This document shows positions 32,484-44,042 of a stretch of 64,000 nucleotides of DNA, in pieces; positions within the stretch are counted from its first letter, which is position 1, and the number at the start of each line of letters is the position of its first letter. This stretch comes from Okapia johnstoni. Taxonomy: Eukaryota; Chordata; Mammalia; Artiodactyla; Giraffidae. Under the pieces are notes generated by a model. That model worked only from the letters and a program-made list of their open reading frames with translations, did not search any database and was not told the origin of the DNA. Made by a program: the position numbers and the translations under genes. The stretch spans positions 120,058,501-120,122,500 of the forward strand of contig CM044308.1 of the NCBI GenBank assembly GCA_024291935.2. Reading direction: 5' to 3'.

Positions 32484-35159
32484 TCACTCACTCAGATAGG
32501 CACAGGTGATAGATCAGGTGTGCTGCCTAAGCAGATATATGGACATCCAGGATACCAAAATGCCTGTCACTCCTTCTTGCAGGTATCCCTCAATACACAG
32601 TTTACAAGAGATCCTCTAAGCATTTCCCATTTACCTGGCTTGCTATGAGTAGGGGAGGAAGTCACATTGCCGTGAACAGAGCACACACAATCAGGTCCAT
32701 GCCTCTCTTTTCCTATGGTGCTCAAAAGACCACAGGTGTGCTTTCCTGAGTGAGCAACAAAGGAGTTCGAACAAATAGAGTTCAAGAACACACACTTCAG
32801 AATTTATGTAACCTAGGTGTGCACTTACATGAAAACCATTCTTGGTTCATATTGTAACAGGAGAAAAAAGAACTGAAAACCACTGTTGCAGAGACAGAAT
32901 ATATAAATAGACCAGATAAGATTGAGGATCATTAAGTACCCTCTTAACTTTCAGGAAAAATCATGACTCTCACAAAATAACCACTTGCTGGACAAGATGT
33001 TTATTTAAACATTTGCTTGAATACATATGAGGCAGAGTAAATAGAATTACAGAATTATCCTGCTTATAAATTCATTGCTCTATTATTTAGACTGCATTGT
33101 CAACTTTAAAAAATAATTTTTACCTTTATTTAAAAAAATAAGTACCCTCTTAAGCCTTTTGGGAACAAACAGATATTCAAATATAGCTAATCAGAACAGT
33201 GGACATTTGTAATTTGCTTCTCCAGAATAATAATAATTCCTTTTCCAAGTCACAGCCAGGGTACTGCATACAGCTGCATAGGTTATGCATCACAGAACTC
33301 CAAGGTGGTGCCAGTCACACTGCAGACTGTGTGAGAGGTAACCCTTGGAGTTGCACAGTGCACAACCTGCACAACATTCACAGTAGACTTGACCACAGCC
33401 CTCATTTTCCTTTGTGATTCACTGCTTACCCTGTCACAGTCAACGTGATCTGTCAGAATACCACCCTAGAGTTAGAGCACATGACCAGGCCTAATAATCC
33501 CGTTCGCCTGGCCCCTGGGTCAATGGTAGGCACATGAACTAAACCTAAACTAGTCCAATCAGGGTGGATCTCAGAAATTTTTAACGGGAATGTACTTCGT
33601 TATGACATAATTTTCCAAATGAAAACCCTGTCTTTTTTTCACACTAATAATATTTAATGAAGACAGCAATTATCAATTAACCATGTCAAAATGAAGGACT
33701 TCCTTTTTTTCCTAAGCAATGATGATGGTATCTTCATTAACATAGTGACTCTCTTGTTTGGTCTCTCTTGTGCCCAGTTGACACCACTGAAACTGGATTT
33801 CAAAGGGTTTTTTAGAAAAAAAGGTTTTATCTGACAAAATGAGACTAAACTGGCATTGCCATAATCCCTAAGGAACCAGTCAAGGCTAGAACAAATGGAC
33901 CAAAATGTATTGAAGGTAGTGAGTTTCCATCACTGTAGGTGATCAAATCCAGGCTGAGTGACTATTTAAAGCACATAGTAGAGGTGATTCAAACATCCAC
34001 TGGGGGCCAAGGTGATGTCTTCAATGCGGTCTTTTAAATAGTAAAGATATTCAAACATATGCACACAAACAGAAACACGATATTCTAAGAATCAAATAGA
34101 CTCTATCTATCTGCCTCCAAAAATCTTTGGAAGCAGAACAGTGTGAAGATGCTTTCCTTTGCAGGGTATCATTCAATAGAATGGTGAAGCCAGTATGTCA
34201 AGATTATGAACCAGATTCCTGGGTGGTTTTCTTCACAACTTTGTTGAGACAGTCTACTTCTTTGTGCATTATGTTATTTTTATGTTACTAATTTTAAATT
34301 TTATGAAGCTTCCTCCCATATATTTTCCCTATGTAGCCATCTAAAAAGAACATACACAACACAGTGACCAATTTTTTGTCATTTATGTCTTTGGCTTCAC
34401 CAATTTATTTACAGATTTATGGTTCATTGACTTTCATAGTTTGAAAATAAATGTTAAATCAATACTTTGTATAAATTTATTATAGTTTTACTCTAAATTA
34501 TTTTGCAATAGATTGTTTGACCAATGTGGTTTAAAATTTGGTTGTTTATAAATGAAAACATTAAGCAAGTTGAAGGCATAAAATCAGCTAGCACTCTAAT
34601 ATAGCAGCTTGTGAGTGAGAAACTATATAGCATTTTTATGTAACATATGGGAAAACTGTGCAGCATGGGGTTTTTGAGTATTAATTCTACAGTTGTGCTA
34701 AATCTAACATGACAGTCTCTATCTACAATCCAGCCAGATTTAAAGTGCTAAGTTTTCATTGATGCTCTGAATGCTGAATTATCTAAGTGGTGCTGTTCAA
34801 GAAAGTCCATCTTCATAAAGCAAGTTTAGACTCCTTAGCATCCTCACATGGAAATCATCTTAAGTACTAGGTATTCCAAAATGTAGTTTTCTTTCAAATT
34901 CAGGAGTCCTTCCAAAATTACTCTACTATTTCAAGCAATCATCTTTTAAGTAGAAGAAAACATCTATCAGTGTAAAAAAGAAAAAAATTTAAAATTTTGC
35001 TCATCCCATTTTTCAGGGCTTAACTTTTCTTTACCTGACTCTCTGCTTTTTTGACAAATCATAAACTGGAAACTGCACAGTTGAGTGACAAAAGGAAGAA
35101 CAAGTACATAAGAGCCACAATACTTTTTAAAGGCACATATAAGTACAGCTGAATGAATT
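32484..35159. other. Unassigned low-repeat stretch
   Basis: The longest repeat-poor interval of the window, 2.7 kb. Short frames (33199-33417, 72 codons; 34967-35245, 92 codons antisense) lack recognisable domains. The phrase catgaactaaacctaaactagtc near 33535 looks like part of an old dispersed repeat, family unknown. Confidence 0.4.
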
Positions 35160-35640
35160 TTCACAAAACAAACACCTCCATATATACACAACCAGATCAA
35201 GAAGTAGAATGCCACTAACTCCCCAGAAGCACCATTCAGTCTCACTTCTACTCACCAGCCACTGCACGCCCCAAGGTAAGTACTATCCTGACAGTTAACT
35301 GATAGTTTTTCCTGCATTTATACTTGATATAAATGAGATAATACATTCATACTTTTGTGAATGGCTTCTTCCACCCGGTTTAGATTTGTGAAATGTAGTC
35401 ATGCTGTCATAAATAACTTGCTCCTTCTCACTGTTACAAACTGTTTCATTTTTTAAACATACCACAACTTATTTCTCCATTATACTATCAGTGGACATTT
35501 GGTAAGGTTTTAGATTTGAGCTATTACAAATAATGCTGCTATGAATATTCTGGAGCATATCTTTTAGTGAATATAAGTACACATTTTTGTTGAGTATATA
35601 TCAAGGTACTATTTTAATTCTACACAGGTATGGTTAATAC
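35160..35640 (-). mobile_element. Ancient L1M-like LINE fragment
   Basis: The text accacaacttatttctccat, cagtggacatttggtaaggt and ataatgctgctatgaatatt is the complement of L1 ORF2 C-terminal sequence. High divergence suggests a very old copy. Confidence 0.55.
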
Positions 35641-36279
35641 ATCTACTCCTTATGTAATACGTCCTCAGAATCAAGGACAATGGCACCTTTTTTCTAGTCA
35701 TGATGTTTGGAAGGTAGCCTAAAGCTTTTCAGATGCAAGAAACTACATTTCAAAACATTCTAGTAAGAGCATATTTGGCAGCATATTTAGATTTTTATAG
35801 ATTTCAGACTTTAACTTCTAAAAGTACATGAAGTTAACTTGATTTTTATATCACTACATTTAATTCCTATTTTAAACTCCTATTCTGCCTAATGGGCAGG
35901 AACTTAACTTCAGTGAATGTAGAATGTCCCTCTCCTGCCTTTTTTCGAATCCCTAAATTCCAGAGATGGACATGATGTTGGGGCTTCTAGTTGCCATCTA
36001 TTCAAGCTGACGTGTTCATTCCTACCTGGGCCCTGATAGGTATTGAGATGTCTTCCTGCTTCGGACTTCTTTGGGTCTGCTGGCTCTTTTTGCTGACATT
36101 AGGCTCTCTCTCAGGCCTATGCCTGATAATTCATGTTCACACTCATGAATAACACTCCTTTGTTCCCATATCCTGTTGGACCCATGAATACTCCATTATT
36201 CCAGAATGGAGTAGGCAGCCTGGAGAGAAGGATGATTAGTAGGAGCACAGAGGATTTTAAGGGCAGTAAAACTACATTA
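35641..36279. other. Unassigned stretch
   Basis: No gene or repeat is recognised. Confidence 0.35.
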
Positions 36280-36800
36280 TATGATACCATATGGTGGATA
36301 TAGTGGGCTTCTCATGTGGCTCAGTGGTAAAGAATCCGCCCGCCAATCAGGAGACACAGGTTCAATCCTTGTGTTAGGACGATCCCCTGGAGGAGGAAAT
36401 GGCTACCCAGTATTCTTGCCTGGGAAAAACTACGACAGAAGAGCCTGGTGGGTTACATACAAACCATAGGGTTGCAAAGAGTCAGACATGACAGGGACGG
36501 GGCACACAAACAAGCATGGTGGACACATGTCATTACACATTTGTCTAAACCCATAGAATGTGCAATACCAAGAGTGCATCCTAATGCAAATTATGAAGCC
36601 TGGATGATAATGATGTGTCAATGTAGGTTCATCAGTTGTAACAAATGTACTACTCTGGTGGGTGACATTGATAATGGGGATGGCTATGCATATGTGGGGG
36701 AGTGAATGCAGAGGAAATCTCTGTACCTTTCTCTCAATTTTGCTGTGACCCTAAAACTTCTCCAAAGATAGTTTATTTTAAAAAGAAGAAAAAAAATCAT
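36280..36800 (+). mobile_element. Old L1M 3' end, split by a SINE
   Basis: The flanks of the SINE read together as an L1M-type 3' UTR: tacattatatgata on the left, then cattacacatttgtctaaac, gatgtgtcaatgtaggttca and cctttctctcaattttgctg on the right. Confidence 0.65.
36302..36514 (+). mobile_element. Bov-A SINE
   Basis: The start gggcttctcatgtggctcag identifies it. It is flanked by atggtgga at 36291-36298 and 36515-36522 (short, with three bases between duplication and SINE start). It is internally rearranged after ctgggaaaaacta. Confidence 0.8.
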
Positions 36801-36867
36801 ACATGAGCAAGCAGGCATTGAAACTGTTTGACAAGATTTATGACCTAAAGTTGATAAAAACTGTTCA

Positions 36868-37220
36868 ACAGGACTTTCTTGGTGGTACAGTGGATAAGAT
36901 TCTGCCTGCCAATTCAGGGGACATGGGTTCAGTTGCTGGTCTGGGAAGATCTCACACGCTGCAGAGCAATTAATCCCATGTGCCATAAATACTGAAGCCA
37001 ACACTCTCTAGGGCCCACAAGCCACAACTACTGGGACCACTGCTGCAACTACAGAAACTCGTGCTGACAGCCTGTGCTCTGCAATAAGAGAAGCCACCAC
37101 AACGAGAAGCCCATGCCCTGCAATGAAGCGACTCCTCCACTCGCTGCAACTGGAGAAAAGCCCAAGTGTAGCAAAGGAAACTCAGAGCAATCAAAAACAA
37201 ACAAATAAATAAATTATTTT
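36868..37220 (+). mobile_element. CHR-type tRNA-derived SINE, long form
   Basis: The head gactttcttggtggtacagt is followed by the long tail domain with gaagccaccacaacgagaag and an (AAAT)n end. It is the same family as the copies at 2207, 55447 and 58207. Confidence 0.85.
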
Positions 37221-37354
37221 TTAAATTATTTAACAATATGTGGTTATGTGTGTGCATGCGCATACACACACACATGCTCATCCTTTATACAGCTGACAAT
37301 TTCAAGTGCTACAGCAGTTGAGCAAATATCTGTAATGAAAATTAAGTTTAGTCA

Positions 37355-37535
37355 ATACCTTCAAAAATAAACACAGTGGACAAGGACATATTTAATAACA
37401 AAGGGAATATATCCAATATTTTATAATAACTATACATGGAGTATAACCTTTAAAATTATGTATCACTATGCTGTATACTCGATACATATAATATTGTAAA
37501 TCAACTATACCTCAATCAAAAAATAAAAAATAGAG
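37355..37535 (+). mobile_element. L1 LINE 3' UTR fragment
   Basis: The text atcactatgctgtatactcg followed by taaatcaactatacctcaat and an A-rich tail is the terminal L1 UTR. Confidence 0.75.
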
Positions 37536-37689
37536 GCAGCTGGTTGTTTTAATATTATCAGTGGGAAAGCTTTGATCTAAAAACCCTGGATAGAATTAAG
37601 TCATTTTTATTTCACTACTTTCACCTTTTGCCCTGAAATAAGGGAACAAATCCCACAGTTTTATATTTTGCCTCCTATTAACTAAGGGA

Positions 37690-39160
37690 ATGCAAGCTCA
37701 TTACAGAACATTCACACTTAAAGAAACATCCAATAAAGAAAATGAAAGTTCCCCCATAAAATTATCTCCCCAGAGATTATCACTACCAATGATATGGTAT
37801 AATTTTTTCTGGTATTTTTTCTGTCCATATATGAAATTGGTGTCTATCTAGGTTTAAAAAACACAACACCAACTCCAAAAGCCTTGGTGAGCAACAGAGA
37901 GCTTTACTGCATCTCTGAGAAAAGGAATAACATGAAAATTACATCATTATAAAATTTCCAAAGTGTTCACTTTATTTTTCCTCCACTTCACAAAACTGCT
38001 TTCTCTCTCTCACGTGGTCTCTTCCTCCAAATTCATAGTCACTTTTTCGTAAACCTCCTTGCTCTTCCTTGTCTTTTATGTTTCCCTTTTCTTTTCTCAA
38101 GTAAAGTAGTCTGCAGGCTTTTCCAGTTTTCAGTCACACTGATCCCATTATTAGGTAATTAGTCAAGTAAATCAAGGACCTTTCTTTCTTAGAAAGATAA
38201 GAAGGGCAGGAGTAGCAAAGGAACGTATACTTAATTTAACATTCTTTCCTTATCATATGTGTGTGACTTTAATATAGGAATGATTTTTCTTAGTTATTTT
38301 AATAAAAATAAGATTATTATACATTCTGCTTTATAATTTCTTTTTTTCACTTAATATATGTTAAACATCTGTTGATGTCAGTATAAATAGATCTACATCA
38401 TGTTTTATAGTCATTTAGCATTTCATTACATAAGTGTTTCATAATTTACTTAGCCAACCCCCTGGGGTGGGACATTTGGTTGTTTCCAAATTTTTGCTGT
38501 TTTATGTAATGCTACAATGAATATTCTTGAATGAGTAGAGTAGAAGCCATCTCATCTAACCCTATTGGGACCAGTGGTTGGTTAATCAATTCAAGGAAAC
38601 TGTAAAAATTGATACAACATGTTTTAAATGCTTTATATTAACTTAAGACACATAGTAAATATGTTCTTCTCTAATATTTTGACAAATAGTCAGGGTCTTT
38701 TATTTGGAGAATGAGTTTCACTGATCATATATATATATAAAATTTTTATATCATGTGTCTTGCATAAACCATTGCCAAAACATAAGGTTTACAATTACCC
38801 ATTTCAGCTTTTCTTCAGTGTAGAGTTCAGTGAACTGTGGGCTTTAGGATGGGAATTAATGTGTACTTTAGTTAGTGTTAGTGTGTACTTTCAAGAGAAA
38901 ACTACAATGTTGATTATTCTAGTGAGTTGTTTAAGTGGAGACGGATTAAGATCACTTCTACCATATATTTGTAAGATAAATTCTTAGAAGTGAAATTACT
39001 AGATCAGAGGGTATATGCACTAGAAACTTATACTTACTGTCAAATAGTTCTCCAAAAAGGTTATCATAACTTACATTCTCAAAAATACTCTTAGAGTTTT
39101 CATTTCTCAGATATCCTCACCAACAGTGGATATAAAGAGTAGTTTAAATGCAACAATGCT
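37690..39160 (-). mobile_element. Ancient L1M-like fragments, dispersed
   Basis: Three antisense pieces read as old L1: about 37690-37840 (ccccagagattatcactacc), 38380-38535 (gggacatttggttgtttcca) and 38980-39150 (agaagtgaaattactagatc). The intervals between hold unassigned DNA. They may be one element broken by later insertions. Confidence 0.45.
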
Positions 39161-39169
39161 ATTTATTCA

Positions 39170-39862
39170 GCGATATTTATTAAAATTTCTATGTGCAAAA
39201 TTTACTCAAAATGGATCATAGACCTAGATGTGACAATTGAAACTGCAAAATTCACAAAAGAAAACTGCAATAGACTAAATGTTTGTATCCCTAGAAATTC
39301 ATATGCCAAATCTCAACAACCAAAGTGATGGTATTTAGAAGTGAACCTTTGGGAAGTGACCAGGTAATGAAGGTGAAGCCTTCATAAATGGGATTAGTGC
39401 CCTTACAATGAGACGCCAGAGAGCTCCCTTGCCCCTTCTTCCATCTGAGGATACAGCGAGAGACAGCAGTCTGTCAACCAGGAAATAGGTCCCCACCAGA
39501 TAACAAATTTGCCAGCATCTTGATCTTGGCCTTCCCAGACTATAGAAGAATGAGAAATAAATTTCTGTTGTTTATCAGCCATGTAGAAGTTTCTCTTTTT
39601 TTCATGATATTTTTGTTATAGCAGCCCAAACAGATAAAGTAAAAAATACAGGAGTAAATCTTTGTGCTCCTAGGTTAGGCAAAGTCTTCTTAGATATGAT
39701 ATCAAAACACAAGAGACAAATGCAAAACAGATAAATTGGACCTTATAAAAACTAAAAACTTTTGTGACAACTCACAAAAATATGGGGAAAATATTTTTAA
39801 ATCATATATTTATAATGGATTTGTACCTAGAATATACAAACAACACCTTAGTAACTGTATTG
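39170..39862 (+). mobile_element. Old L1 ORF2 remnant, split by a MaLR-like LTR
   Basis: L1 ORF2 text lies on both sides of the LTR: tggatcatagacctagatgt on the left, and aggcaaagtcttcttagata followed by aacagataaattggacctta on the right. This L1 is older than the LTR. Confidence 0.65.
39262..39640 (+). mobile_element. MaLR-like LTR (MLT1/MST type)
   Basis: Recognised by actaaatgtttgtatcccta at its start, gtgatggtatttagaagtga, the internal gggattagtgcccttacaat, an AATAAA signal near 39555 (gagaaataaatttctgttgt) and the end ttgttatagcagcccaaaca. This is a non-coding LTR of the ERVL-MaLR group, old in mammals. No internal retroviral region is present. Confidence 0.65.
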
Positions 39863-39865
39863 GTG

Positions 39866-40250
39866 CTTTTCTTTCTGGCTCGCTTCACTCTGTATAATAA
39901 ATCTCAATAGAAAAATGTATTCTTTTTAATGGCTGAGTAATATTCCACTGTGTATATGTACAACAGCTTCCTCCTTTTTCCATTCGTCTGCCGATGGACA
40001 TCTAGGTTGCTTCCATGTCCTGGCTATTGTAAACAGTGCTGCGATGAAACATTGGGGGTACACGCGTCTCTTTCAATTCTGGTTTCCTCGGTGTATATGC
40101 CTAGCAAATGGCAGTTCTATTCCCAGTTTTTTAAGAATCACACTGTTCTCCATAGTGGCATTTTGCATTCCCACCAACAGTGTAAGAGGGTTCCCTTTTT
40201 CTCCACACACCCTCTCCAGCATTTATTGCTTGTTGAGACTTGGTGTGTAA
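39866..40250 (-). mobile_element. Ruminant L1 ORF2 fragment
   Basis: Antisense text (atggctgagtaatattccac, ccgatggacatctaggttgc, ccctctccagcatttattgc) is little diverged, hence younger than its neighbours. It joins older L1 sequence on both sides, with no poly-A at its ends, so it may be an inverted 5' piece. Confidence 0.75.
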
Positions 40251-40252
40251 TG

Positions 40253-40520
40253 GTACCTTCAAAGAAGATATACAAATGGCCTAAAGCACATGAAAAGATA
40301 CTCAATATCATTGGCTATCAGGCAAATATAAATCAAAACCACCAAAAGATACCACTTCACATTCAGTAGGATGGCTGTAACAGAAAAGATAATAATAAGT
40401 GTTGGAGAAGTGTGGGGAAACTGGGACCCTAATACATTGCTGGTGGGAATGTAAAAGGGTACATCTGCTTTGAAAACAGTCTGGCGGTTCCTCAAAATGT
40501 TAAATGTAGAGTTACCATGT
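40253..40520 (+). mobile_element. L1 ORF2 C-terminal remnant
   Basis: Text such as gaagatatacaaatggccta and attgctggtgggaatgtaaa is L1. A Bov-A SINE follows and the L1 resumes at 40736. Confidence 0.75.
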
Positions 40521-40735
40521 GTACTAAGTCACTTCAGTCATGTCTGACTCTGCAATTCCATGGACTGTAGCCCGCCAGGCTCCTCTGTCCATGGGATTCT
40601 CCAGGCAAGAATAGTGGAGTGGGCTGCCATGCCCTTCCCAGGGGATCTTCCGAACCCAGGGATCAAACCCACGTCTCTTACTTCTCCTGCACTGGCAGGC
40701 AGGTTCTTTACCTCTAGCACCACCTGGGAAGCCCC
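40521..40735 (-). mobile_element. Bov-A/Bov-tA SINE
   Basis: A full antisense unit with caccacctgggaagcccc at its right. An imperfect duplication (agttaccatgtg and agtcaccatatg) may flank it. Confidence 0.88.
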
Positions 40736-41405
40736 AATAGTCACCATATGATCCATCAATTCCACTTCTAGACATATTTCCAAGAGAAATGAAAACATGT
40801 CCACACAAAAACTTAAAAACAAATGTTCATAGCAGCATTATTCATAGGTCCAAAAAGCAGAAACAATTCAAATACCCATCATCTGATGACTGAATACATA
40901 AAATGCAGTATATTCACATAATATAATATTATTAAGCAATAAAAAGGGATGAAATATTGATACATGCTACAACATGGATGAGCCCTGAAAACATGCCAAG
41001 CCAAAGAAACCAGTCATAAAAGACTAAAACCATCACAATACTGTAAAGTAATTATCCTCCAATCAAAATAAATTTTTAAAAAAGATTTTATTTCCCCTAC
41101 CAAAAAAAGATTATCCATTTTAAGATTCTATTTATACAAAATGTCCAGAATAGGCAAATCCTATAGAGACAGAAAGTAGATTAGTGGTTTCCCAGGGCTA
41201 GAGTATGGACAAAATAGGAGTGACAAGTAACGGACATGGGGTTTCCTCCTGAGGGTGAGGAGATGTTCTAAAATTAATTATGATAATAGTTACACAGCTC
41301 TTAATAATGTGAGTATACTAAAATCCATTGAATTATACACTTTAAATGGGTCAGTTGTTGGACCCGTTTAAGTACATGACTTATGCTTCAATAAAGCTGT
41401 TACAT
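40736..41405 (+). mobile_element. L1 ORF2 end and 3' UTR
   Basis: Continues the L1 across the SINE (gcattattcataggtccaaa, tgctacaacatggatgagcc). A short stretch at about 41035-41100 (taaagtaattatcctccaat) looks like a separate ruminant L1 tail embedded in it. Confidence 0.7.
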
Positions 41406-41662
41406 TAAGTGGGGAGGGATAAGCTGGGAGATTGGTATTGACATATATACACTGCTATATATAAAATAGATAACTAAGAAGAACATACGTATGGCATATG
41501 GAACTCTATTCAATACTCTTTAATGGTCTACATGGGAAAAGAATAAAAAAAAAAAGAATGGATATATATGGATATATGTATATGTATAACTGATTCGCTT
41601 TGCTATGTGCCTGAAACTAACACAACATTGTAAATCAGCTATACTCCAATAATTTCTTTTTA
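41406..41662 (+). mobile_element. Ruminant-type L1 3' UTR fragment
   Basis: The text gggagattggtattgacata, ttcgctttgctatgtgcctg and cacaacattgtaaatcagct is the terminal part of an artiodactyl L1. Confidence 0.75.
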
Positions 41663-41698
41663 AAAACCTTGATTATATATGTCAAAAAATTATATCTC

Positions 41699-41726
41699 AC
41701 AATGTTCTAGGTGCTACAAATACAGC
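41699..41726. mobile_element. MIR-like scrap
   Basis: The phrase aatgttctaggtgctacaaa resembles a conserved MIR/L2 edge. It is only about 30 bases, directly before the BovB duplication. Confidence 0.3.
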
Positions 41727-42654
41727 AGTTGACATCAGTTCAGTTCAGTCGCTCAGTCATGTCTGACTCTTTGCAACCCCATGGACTACAGCATACCAGG
41801 CTTCCCTGTCTATCACCAACTCCTGGAGCTTGCTCAAACTCATGTCCATCTAATCAGTGATGCCATCCAACCATCTCATCCTCTGTCGTCCCCTTCTCCT
41901 CCTACCTTCAATCTTGCCCAGCATCAGGGTTTTTTCTAATGAGTCGTCTCTTCGCATCAGGTGGCCAAAGTATTAGAGTTTCAGCTTCAGCATCAGTTCT
42001 TCCAATGAATATTCAGGACTGATTTCCCTTAGGATAGACTGGTTTGACCTCCTTGCAGTCCAAGGGACTCTCAAGAGTCTTCTCCAACACCACAGTTCAA
42101 AAGCATCTATTCTTCAGTGCTCAACTTTCTTTATATTTCAACTCTCATATCAATACATGACTACTGGAAACATCCATACATGACTCTCACATCCATACAT
42201 GCCTACTCTCCACACATCCAACTCTCCACACATCCAACTCTCACATCCATATATGACTACTAATCAAACTGATTATATGGACACAGCCTTGTCTAACTCA
42301 ATGAAATTAAGAGCCATGCCAGGTAGGGCCACCCAAGATGGACAGGTCACGGTGGAGAGTTCTGACAAAATGTGGTCCACTGGAGAAGGGAATGGCAAAT
42401 CACTTCAGTATTCTTGCCTTGAGAACCCCATGAACAGTGTGAAAAGGCAAAAAGATATGACACTGAAAGATAAACTCCCCAGGTTGGTAGATGCCCAACA
42501 TGTTACTGGAGAAGAGTGGAGAAATAACTCCAGAAAGCATGAAGAGGTGGAGCCAAAGCAAAAACAACACCCAGTTGTGGATGTGACTGGTGATGGAAGT
42601 AAAGTCTAATGCTGTAAAGAACAATATTGCATAGGAACCTGGAATGTTAGGTCC

Positions 42655-43330
42655 ATGAATCAAGGTAAATTGGAAATGGTCAAACAGGAGATGGCAAGAG
42701 TGAACACTGACATTTTAGGAATCAGTGAACTAAGATGGACTGGAATGGGCGAATTTAACTCAGACGACCATTATATCCACTATTGTGGGCAAGAATTTCT
42801 TAAAAGAAATGGAGTAGCCCTCAGAGTCAATAAAAAAGTCCAAAATGCAGTACTTGGGTGCAATCTCAAAAATGACAGAATGATCTCTGTTGGTTTCCAA
42901 GGCAAACCATTCAATATCACAGCAATCCAAGTCTATGCCCCGACCAGTAATGTACAGTTCTATGAAGACCTACAAGACCTTCTAGAACTAATACCAAAAA
43001 AAGATGTCCTTTTCATCATAAGGAACTGGAATGCAAAAGTAGAAAGTCAAGAGATACCTGGAGTAACAGGTAAGTTTGGCCTTGGAGTATAAAATGAAGC
43101 AGGGCAAAGGTTAACAGAGTTTTGCCAAGAGAAAGCACTGGTCATAGCAAACACCCTCTTCCAACAACACAAGAGGAGATTCTACACATGGACATCACCA
43201 AATGGTCAATACCGAAATTAGATTGATTGTATTCTTTGCAGCCAACGATGGAGAAGCTATATACAGTCAGCAAAAACAAGACCAGGAGCTGACTGTGGCT
43301 CAGATCATGAACTCCTTATAATGCCAAACT
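42655..43330 (+). pseudogene. BovB apurinic-type endonuclease remnant
   Basis: The frame 42655-43092 reads ILGISELRWTGMGEF with the metal-binding glutamate, FNITAIQVYAPTSN, then DVLFIIRNWNAKVE. In the usual GDWNAKVG block the aspartate is replaced by asparagine, so nicking activity should be lost. After a stop at about 43090 the reading continues with the SQRW and CGSDHELL blocks up to 43318, so the SDH motif is intact, but a TAG lies before it near 43220. In a live element this domain nicks target DNA to prime reverse transcription. Confidence 0.88.
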
Positions 43331-43451
43331 CAGACTTAAATTGAAGAAAGTAGGGAAAGCCACTAGACCATTCAGGTAAGACCTAAATCAAATCCCTTAA
43401 TAATTATACAGTGGAAGTGAGAAATAGATTCAAGGGATTAGATCCAATAGA

Positions 43452-43877
43452 GTGTCTGAAGAACTATGGACGGAGGTTCATGACATTGTACAGGAGGCAG
43501 TGATCAAGACCATCCCAAAGGAAAAGAAATGCAAAAAGGCAAAATGGTTGTCTGAGGAGGCCTTACAGATAGCTGAGAAAAGAAGGGAAACTAAAGGCAA
43601 AGGAGAAAAGGAAAGATATACCTATCTGAATGCAGAGTTCCAAAAAATAGCAAGGAGAGATAAGAAAACCTTCGTAAGTGATCAATGCAAAGAAATAGAG
43701 GAAAAAAATAGAATGGGAAAGACTAGAGATCTCTTCAAGCAAATTAGAGCTACCAAGGGAACATTTAATGCAAAGATGGGCACAATAAAGAACAGAAACA
43801 CTATGGACCTAACAGAAGCAGAAGATATTAAGAAGAGGTGGCAAGAACACACAGAAGTACAAAAAAGATCTTCATGA
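43452..43877 (+). pseudogene. BovB linker region between endonuclease and RT
   Basis: A 141-codon frame rich in lysine and glutamate (KWLSEEALQIAEKRRETKGK and LTEAEDIKKRWQEHTE) corresponds to the segment between endonuclease and RT. It has no known catalytic role. It ends by frameshift; the next frame (43897-44106) carries ILECEVKWALESI and reads into flanking DNA. Confidence 0.85.
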
Positions 43878-44042
43878 CCCAGATAACCATGATGGTGTGA
43901 TCACTGAACTAGAGCCAGACATCCTGGAGTGCGAAGTCAAGTGGGCCTTAGAAAGCATCACTATGAACAAAGCTGGTGGAGGCGGTGGAATTCTAGTTGA
44001 GCTATTTCAAATTCTAAATGATGATACTGTTAAAGCTGACAT

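Larger units (their letters stand above)
41736..44033 (-). mobile_element. BovB LINE with inverted 5' half (twin-priming form)
   Basis: The left segment, 41736 to about 42262, is the antisense BovB 3' end, with its tail at the left edge. From about 42263 to 44033 the text switches to sense BovB 5' sequence (5' UTR, endonuclease, linker, start of RT). One imperfect duplication brackets the whole: agttgacat at 41727-41735 and agctgacat at 44034-44042 (8 of 9). About 960 bases between the two segments are missing. The junction at 42180-42262 holds three or four copies of a phrase like ctctcacatccatacatgac. Confidence 0.85.
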
